From Orientallactaga sibirica (lineage: Eukaryota; Chordata; Mammalia; Rodentia; Dipodidae), in contig JAEOAD010000055.1 in the NCBI GenBank assembly GCA_036365145.1, positions 3,224,001 through 3,288,000 on the forward strand: a stretch of 64,000 bases of DNA, read 5' to 3'. Shown piece by piece: positions 58,467-64,000 of the stretch. The translations under genes were made by a program, and so were the position numbers. Within the stretch, counting starts at the first letter, position 1; the number at the start of each line of letters is the position of its first letter. Under the pieces are notes generated by a model. The model made no database searches. It was not told the origin of the DNA and saw nothing but the letters and a program-made list of their open reading frames with translations.

Positions 58467-59310
58467 GGTACTCCAGGGCCTCCAGCTGCTACAAATGAAC
58501 TCCAGATGTATGCACCACCTTGTGCCTCTGGCTTATGTAGGTACTGGAATTGAACCTGGGTTCTCTGACTGTAGGCAAGCACCTTGACCACTAAGCCATC
58601 TCTCCAGTTCTGACCTGAATTTGTTAATGGTGCTGGAGAGATTGTTTTTTCACATGGCAAAAGTGGCATTGAAGGTGTTGGTCTTCTTCAGGCTCTCCAG
58701 CTGCCCCTTGGCGTACTGCAGCTGGTTCTGTGTGCTGTTTGGCTGGGCCCTCAGGTCTTGCTGTTGCCACTTCAAAGCACAGTACTGCTGCCACCTCGCC
58801 ACCTAGTCCTGCTCCACAGTCTCAGGGCTGTCCTTACTCTGTGGCAACTCTTGCCTTACCCTGGTCCTTGTCCTCCAGCACTGAGGCCAGCCTGCCCGCC
58901 TGCATCTCAGGCCACAGCTTTGTGGACAGAACCCCCTTCTCCTCGCCTCTCCAGACTGCATCTGTAGTGCTGACTGCCACGTTCTGTGAGACAGAGAGAG
59001 TGAGCGAGTTGGGGTTCCAGTTGGGTTAAAAGATTGTTGGTATACTTCTCGCCCAGAGGGTAATTTACATCTTTTTTTTTGGCTAGAGAGTTTGTCAAAA
59101 ATGTCTACAGTGGCCTTCTGGCTGCTACTCAGTGTTGTCAGAGAGACAGCCTCACCAAGCAGGGTGAAGTTTCTGGCACTTTCCTTGGACTTGCTGTCAA
59201 TGTCAACAAGGGGTCTTCTGGTGGCACTTGGTGTACCTTCCCAGCAGTTGCCATCTCTGTGAAGGGGACACCATGATCCTGGGCTTCCCTGGATGCACAG
59301 GACCAAACTT
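57620..59310 (-). pseudogene. BECN2: Beclin-family processed pseudogene, BECN2-like
   Basis: Degenerate intronless copy of a Beclin, the autophagy scaffold that pairs with UVRAG or ATG14. Reading down the - strand, blocks appear in protein order. NFTLLGEA (about 59170-59148) is followed by a decayed BH3-like part ending DIFDKLSSQKK. In another frame, DVNYPLGEKYTNNLLTQLEPQL lies where Beclins have the VDHPLCEECTD linker. Coiled-coil pieces LASVLEDKDQGKARVA, YCALKWQQQ and NQLQYA follow, then LKKTNTFNATF, a stop, and INKFR (near 58612). After three SINEs come GWKE, RYQL, NHSYFKS, FGIMAAF, SGLMEDAG, CCSIKTYLN and WTKALNFLLVNLK. It has several frameshifts, at least five stops and a deletion after FGIMAAF. 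FTLLGE, NQLQYA, GLMED and TYLN favour Beclin 2 over Beclin 1, from memory of both. The N-terminal ~80 residues are not seen. A B2-like SINE with a perfect 15-bp target repeat lies just upstream. Family is secure; BECN2 versus BECN1 is less so. Confidence 0.88.
58023..58611 (-). mobile_element. Three SINEs splitting the Beclin-like pseudogene
   Basis: B1 58070-58207, B1 58213-58362 and B2-like 58385-58610, all reversed, with a (TTA)n run at 58047-58070. 'taacctgaattt' at 58363 and 'gacctgaattt' at 58612 show that the B2-like SINE duplicated pseudogene sequence on insertion. Confidence 0.88.
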
Positions 59311-59338
59311 CTTCTAGAACTCCAGATTTTAATTTTAA

Positions 59339-59374
59339 ATAAGTTTTAAAAAATATTTTATTTTTATTTATTTT

Positions 59375-59417
<43 letters not shown>

Positions 59418-59573
59418 TGAGAATGGGCACATCAGGGCCTTTAGCCACTGCAAACAAACTCCAGACGCATGCGCCACCATGTGCATCTGGCTAATATGGG
59501 ACCTGGAGAATCGAACCGGGGTCCTTAGGCGTCACAGGCATGTGCCTTAACCTCTAAGCCACCTCTCCAGCCC
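59339..59573 (-). mobile_element. B2-like SINE with exact target duplication
   Basis: Reverse copy flanked by the 15-bp repeat agattttaattttaa (59324-59338 and 59574-59588). It carries an ATAG/GA microsatellite in the tail (59377-59417). Confidence 0.94.
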
Positions 59574-59784
59574 AGATTTTAATTTTAACGAAGCCCAATT
59601 TACCAGTTTCTCTTTTTCATGGATCAGTGCTTTTAAGGTTGTATCTAAAAGAAAAAATCATTGCTAAGTGCAAGGTCATCCATCTAGAGTTTCTCTTACA
59701 TTACCTTCTAGGAAGTTAACAGTTTTGCATTTTACATGGCGGTTTATAACAATCTATTTTGAATTAATTTTTGTGAGGGATGTA

Positions 59785-60161
59785 AGATTTTTTTTTTTTT
59801 TTTTTTTTGGTTTTTGTTTTTCAAGGTAGGGTCTCACTGTGGTCCAGGCTGACCTGAAATTCACTCTGTAGTCTCAGGGTGGCCTCGAACTCACAGCAAT
59901 CCTCCTACCTCTGCCTCCCGAGTGCTGGGATTAAAGGTGTGTGCCACCAGGCCCAGCTATGGATGTAAGATTTTTGTCTTAGATTTTTTTTCTCAATTGT
60001 GAATGTCCAGTTTTAGCAACATTTGTGGAAAAGTTGGCTGTATTTGTGCATCTGTTTCTAGGCCCTTTGTTCTGGTCCTTTGACTGTCTGCTGATACCCA
60101 CCGTCTTGATGTCTGTAGCTTTGAAGCCGCAGCGACCCTCTGACTGTTGTTTCTTTCTTGC

Positions 60162-60192
<31 letters not shown>

Positions 60193-60655
60193 GGTAGGGT
60201 CTCTCTGTAGCTGGAATTCACTATGTATTCTGAGGGTGGTCTTGAACTCAGCAATCCTCCTACCTCTGCCTTCTGAGTGCTGGGATTAAAGGTGTGCACC
60301 ATGCCTGGCTATCTTTCTTAATATTGTATTAGCTATTCTGTTTTTGTTTTAACCATCCATGTACTTAGAATGTCCTGTGTTTGCTGAGTTCTTCTTTGGT
60401 AGCTTTCATCAGAGTTTTTCAGGGTTTTTTTAATGATTTTTTTTTTTTTTTACATTTAAAAATTTATTTGAGGAAGGGAGGGAGGGGGAGAGAGAAAGCA
60501 AGAAAATGGGCATGGTAGGGCTTCCAGCCACTGCAAATGAACTCCAGACACATGCGCCACCTTGTGCCTCTGCCTTACGTGGGTCGTGGGGAATGGAACC
60601 TGGGTCCTTAGATTTCACAGGCAAGTGCCTTAACTGCTATGCCATCTCTCTAGGC
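59785..60655 (-). mobile_element. Two B1 and one B2-like SINE
   Basis: B1 59785-59957 flanked by 'ggatgtaagattttt' twice; B1 60165-60312, missing 'agcccaggctgacc'; B2-like 60440-60655. Confidence 0.87.
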
Positions 60656-61924
60656 CTCAGGTTTTTTCATATTGATCTTTTAGAGATTTTGTTAGTTTTA
60701 CAGCTAAGAATTTCATTTTGGAGGGTTGTTTTGTGTGTGTAACTTGACTAAAAGTGGGTAGCGTTTTCAGTTTGCAGTAATACAGCAGATGACATGTGAT
60801 CACTGTTTGTAGATGATTAGTGATTCCTGATTACTTAAAACTTTAAATGAAAGGGCTAAAGAAAAGTACATAGAGAAAATGGTAGTCTTGTAATTTAGGG
60901 TGTGAAATGGAAACCACAGGCAGATTGTGGGAAATTTAGTCTTTGTAAGCCCTGTGAACTTGGATAAATAAATGCATTTGGGGCTTTTCATACTTGGAGG
61001 ATTAAGCAAATTTATTAGACAATACTCCTTTCTCAAGAATTTTAATCTCTAGATGGGGAGAAAGAATTGGGTTGGCAAGTGCATGGAAAAAGAGCTAGGC
61101 CCTTCTGGCTGACGGTAAGCCTAACTGAAGATGTGCGCTCCTAGTAAAGGGCCTGGCGTTCAGCCTGAAGGGAGAGCTTGAAGCATATTTTAGCACTGAG
61201 CACTTGCTTTCTATTTTTAAGTTCCTAATGTAACTAACTCACACAGGGTATCTTTGGGGGAATGGATCTGATGCACTCAGACTTCAGCATTGCCAATATT
61301 TTCTTGTTTTGTTTTGAGACAGAGTCTCAAGGATGGTCTTGTACTTGCAGTGACCTTCCTGCTCTTGTCTCCCAAGTGCTAAGATTACAGACGCACACCA
61401 CCACAGCTGGCTTCTGCCAGTGTCTTCTCTTTCTCTTAAGGCGGCATGATTTGAAATCCCTCCATCATGCCTTGTCTATTTGATGATTTCTGCAGCTGCT
61501 TGTGGAGCTTTTGTGTTTCCAGCACTCAAGTGTCCTGGCTAGTGAAGTTGTAAGGAAGCTGCTTGATTAGCAAATAGAGACTGGTTTGCTGTGGGTGAAG
61601 GGGGATTTAATTTAAATCATTATAATTGGGCTAATGGCTGGGTGTAATAATCAAGGAAGTACTGCTTTGGTTTTTGGCTGTGACCTCTTCTGGTTGTACA
61701 GATGATCTGGCATCCAGACTGAATAGGGACACATGTTTGTCATAAATGCTTGTTTTTTGCTGATATGAGATGGACTTTGCATGTCTACCCAAATCCTTCT
61801 GTTTAACTACTTAGTTTATGTGCTAGGTAATATGAACACTCTTTTTTTCAGACACACAGCACAAAATGTAATAGCTGTGCTTTTCAAAAATATTTCATAC
61901 TTGTTGCCATTTCATACTTTTTTT
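60656..61924. other. SINE-poor sequence before UVRAG exon 2
   Basis: About 1.3 kb interrupted only by one old reverse B1 (61300-61413). No exon or other repeat recognised. Confidence 0.5.
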
Positions 61925-61932
61925 TCCCCTTT

Positions 61933-62437
61933 GAGTAGTTTTACTCTGAGCCCAGGCTGACCTGGAATTCACTGTGTGGTCTCAGGGTGGCCTTGAACTC
62001 ATGGCAATCCTCCTACCTCTGCCTCCTGAGTGTTGGGATTAAAGGTGTGTGCCACCACGCCCGACAACATTTCATACTTTTAAGTATGTCTTTAAGTAAG
62101 ATAGGACAGATATAATTCCTGTTGGTCAAAAGTGATGTTAAGACATAAATAGAAGAGACTAGAATATGGCTGCTGGCTTGACAACTTCAGTGACTGCAAC
62201 AACCTTTTATGTTTCATTTAATTAAAAAAAATATTTATTTATTTATTTATTAGAGAATGAAAGAGAGAGAGAGAGAGAGATATATATATGGGTGGGCCCA
62301 AGGCCTCTACCACTGCTAATGAAATCCAGATGCATGTGCCACCATGTGCATCTGGATTATGTGGGCTCTGGGGAATTGAACCTGGGTCCTTAGGCTTCGT
62401 AAGTAAGCGCCTCAACTTCTAAGCCATCTCTCCAGCC
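61933..62437 (-). mobile_element. B1 and B2-like SINEs
   Basis: B1 61933-62066, flanked by 'catttcatactttt' on both sides (target duplication), and B2-like 62225-62437. The latter ends only about 100 bp before UVRAG exon 2. Confidence 0.9.
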
Positions 62438-62541
62438 CTATGTTTCATTTTTGAACTACAACTTTCAGAACATTATATAGGACTGACAAGCTGAATTTTC
62501 TTTTCTTTTTCTTTTTTTTTTTTTTTGTGGTTGCCTTTTAG

Positions 62542-62659
62542 CGACGTCTTCGACATCTTCGGAACATTGCTGCCCGGAACATTGTCAATAGAAATGGCCA
62601 TCAACTCCTTGATACCTACTTCACACTTCATTTGTGTAATGCTGAAACGATATATAGAG
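62542..62659 (+). CDS. UVRAG: UVRAG coding exon 2
   Basis: 118-bp exon between acceptor ttgccttttag and donor gag|gtaagg. It continues exon 1 in phase 0 with [20 protein letters not shown], then [19 protein letters not shown] and the first base of the next codon. This is the well-conserved start of the UVRAG C2-domain region; most mammals read EKIYKE near its end, so NAETIYR is a local variation. The exon leaves one base over, so the next exon must begin in the matching phase. That exon (human FYRSEV region) is not in the window. The arginine-rich start is a basic patch next to the C2 fold. Together with exon 1 it gives residues 1-78, roughly a ninth of the full ~700-residue protein. Confidence 0.97.
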
Positions 62660-63408
62660 GTAAGGGAGTCTGTGAGCCCACTGGTGGTTAAAGTCTCATT
62701 TTTAATCTTTTGTAACATACGTGATTCTCAGTCTCTTCTACTTCTCCTACTACTGCTTAGTGAACAGTTAGATCATGCTTTCTAAAAATTCCCGAGCAGC
62801 TATGTATGCTAAAGAAGGATGGGTAGTGGGTAGTTCTTTAGGTAATGGAGCTTTACATTGGTAAGTTTGCCATCCCTTTATGAATGTTACTGTTAATACT
62901 CCATTAACTGGCATTTAACACAGATGATGTGAGCTTGGCATCTTACACTCATTTTACATTTCTTTATGGTATTGTCGTTTTCTATAATATTATGGTGAAA
63001 GTAGGGACCAAATTTGTATCTTCACACTTTGTGTATATGGGGGACATAGTTTCTTCCAAACTGCATTTTTCTATAAGTGACAGTTTTAAGAATAGATCAG
63101 TTATCTGATTCAAAATCACAATCATCGTTGGAACACATATCGAGTGAAAGGTATGAGGAGGGTGTGATAGTTGACTAGGGGATGTCGTGGGAAGAAGAAA
63201 CCATGCTACAGTGATGGTCCCATCCCTGGATCAGGCTTGACAACCACATGGACACTCACGTTGACTTAGCTTCTCACTAGTTTGATGCGATGGATGAAGG
63301 TTTTTTGAACCTTACTTTTCCCTTTTGTAAAGTGGCAAGATAGATTTTTATGAGAGCAACAGAAACAGTGTACTAATGCTGGTAAGATATAAATAAAGAT
63401 CTATTTAT

Positions 63409-63615
63409 GGGGCTGGGGAGATGGCTCAGAAGTTAAGATGCTTGTCTGTGAAGCCTAAGGACCCAGGTTCGATTCCCCAGTACCCACGAAAACCAGATGC
63501 ACGAGGTGGCGCATGCATCTGGAGTTGGTTTTCAGTGGCTAGAGACCCTGGTGTGTCCATTCTCTTTCTCTCTTTCTCTCTCTCTTTAGCTCCAATAAAT
63601 AAGTAAACAAATACA
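63409..63615 (+). mobile_element. B2-like SINE
   Basis: Sense copy with good B box ggttcgattcc and 'gcgcatgcatctggagttgg', tail 'ataaataagtaaac'. Confidence 0.9.
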
Positions 63616-63689
63616 ATATCTAAAAAAAAAAAAAAGACCTATTTATGTTAACAAATGGTAATTTATGTTAACAAATGGTAATTCAAACC

Positions 63690-63905
63690 TAAGGACCCCA
63701 TTTTGCCAGGTCCAGGTGGTGCCAGATGCACAAGGGGGTGCGTGCATCTTAATCCCAGCGCTCAGGAGGCAGAGGTAGGATTCTCTTTTCTCTCTACCTG
63801 CCTGTTTTGAGGCCACCCTGAGACTTTAATCCCAGCACATAGTTAATTCCACCCTGAGGTTAATTCCAGGCCAGAGTGAGACCCTACCTCGAAAAACCAA
63901 AAAAA
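63690..63905 (+). mobile_element. Mosaic of B2-like and B1 fragments
   Basis: Short pieces of the two SINE types alternate: B2-like (63696-63748), B1 'taatcccagcgctcaggaggcagaggtagga', B2-like CT tail (63781-63808), B1 'gaggccaccctgagac', B1 'tttaatcccagcac' again out of order, 'atagttaattcca' twice, then a normal B1 3' end 'gagtgagaccctacctcgaaaaacc'. Confidence 0.75.
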
Positions 63906-64000
63906 AACCAACAAAAACAACAACAACAACAAAAAACCCCCATCATTTCACCTGTGGCCAGCCCATGATCCACTGTTGCTCATGTCTTGTTCATTTTTTC

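Larger units (their letters stand above)
16258..62541 (+). other. UVRAG: UVRAG intron 1 (46,284 bp)
   Basis: Donor gtaaag at 16258. Acceptor ttgccttttag ends at 62541, after an unusually long T/C tract (about 62498-62526). Phase 0. It is filled with SINEs and holds the 2.8-kb tandem duplication, solo LTRs and a Beclin-like pseudogene. No internal exon matching UVRAG was seen. Confidence 0.93.
62660..64000 (+). other. UVRAG: Start of UVRAG intron 2
   Basis: Donor gtaagg, phase 1. 62660-63408 shows no repeat or exon. A B2-like SINE (+) lies at 63409-63615, a 20-bp tandem repeat at 63640-63680, and a scrambled SINE mosaic at 63690-63905. The intron continues past the window. Confidence 0.9.

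Noticed and set aside
58730..59276. Plus-strand frames opposite the Beclin-like remnant
   Set aside because: Shadows of the pseudogene's minus-strand coding sequence; no independent support.

Overview
This is a mammalian nuclear sequence that is mostly interspersed repeats. Two very abundant SINE types identify a rodent. One is a 7SL-derived B1 element ('gcctttaatcccagcac ... gagaccctacctcg'). The other is a tRNA-derived B2/ID-like element with the head 'ctggagagatggcttagc' and an RNA polymerase III B box 'ggttcgattc'. The exact B1 and B2-like consensus looks to me like a dipodid (jerboa, e.g. Jaculus), but that species call is from memory and moderate in confidence. Older layers are also present: MIR, L2, ancient L1 3' ends, B4/ID, MaLR-type LTRs and a MER5A-like DNA transposon.

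The only gene I can defend as intact is the 5' part of UVRAG on the + strand. UVRAG is the UV radiation resistance-associated protein, the Beclin 1/VPS34 complex II subunit of autophagy and endosome traffic. A CpG island at about 15.46-16.69 kb holds a TATA-less, multi-CCAAT promoter and coding exon 1 (16141-16257, 39 codons, phase 0). Intron 1 is 46,284 bp (16258-62541). Coding exon 2 is 62542-62659. Intron 2 runs off the right edge. All later exons lie outside the window. Bases 1 to about 15.4 kb are intergenic.

Two processed pseudogenes are recognisable, both on the - strand. The first is a UBE2C (UbcH10) retrocopy at about 2.0-2.75 kb with a clear target-site duplication. The second is a badly decayed Beclin-family copy, closer to BECN2 than BECN1, at 57.6-59.3 kb. 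It lies inside UVRAG intron 1 and is split by three later SINEs. It is a coincidence worth noting that a relic of UVRAG's binding-partner family sits inside the UVRAG gene.

Other structure: a 2.8-kb, nearly identical tandem duplication at 24.89-30.45 kb (recent duplication or assembly artefact); two same-family solo LTRs with perfect 5-bp target duplications; an inverted B1 hairpin; several short local duplications; a scrambled SINE mosaic near the right end; and a strong antisense bias of SINEs in the first 20 kb of intron 1. I found no CRISPR array, no tRNA or rRNA gene, no operon, and no sign of a new multi-gene system. Most long open frames lie within SINEs, (CTTT)n runs or CpG-island sequence and are not genes. 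Family names and reference protein comparisons rest on recognition without alignment tools.
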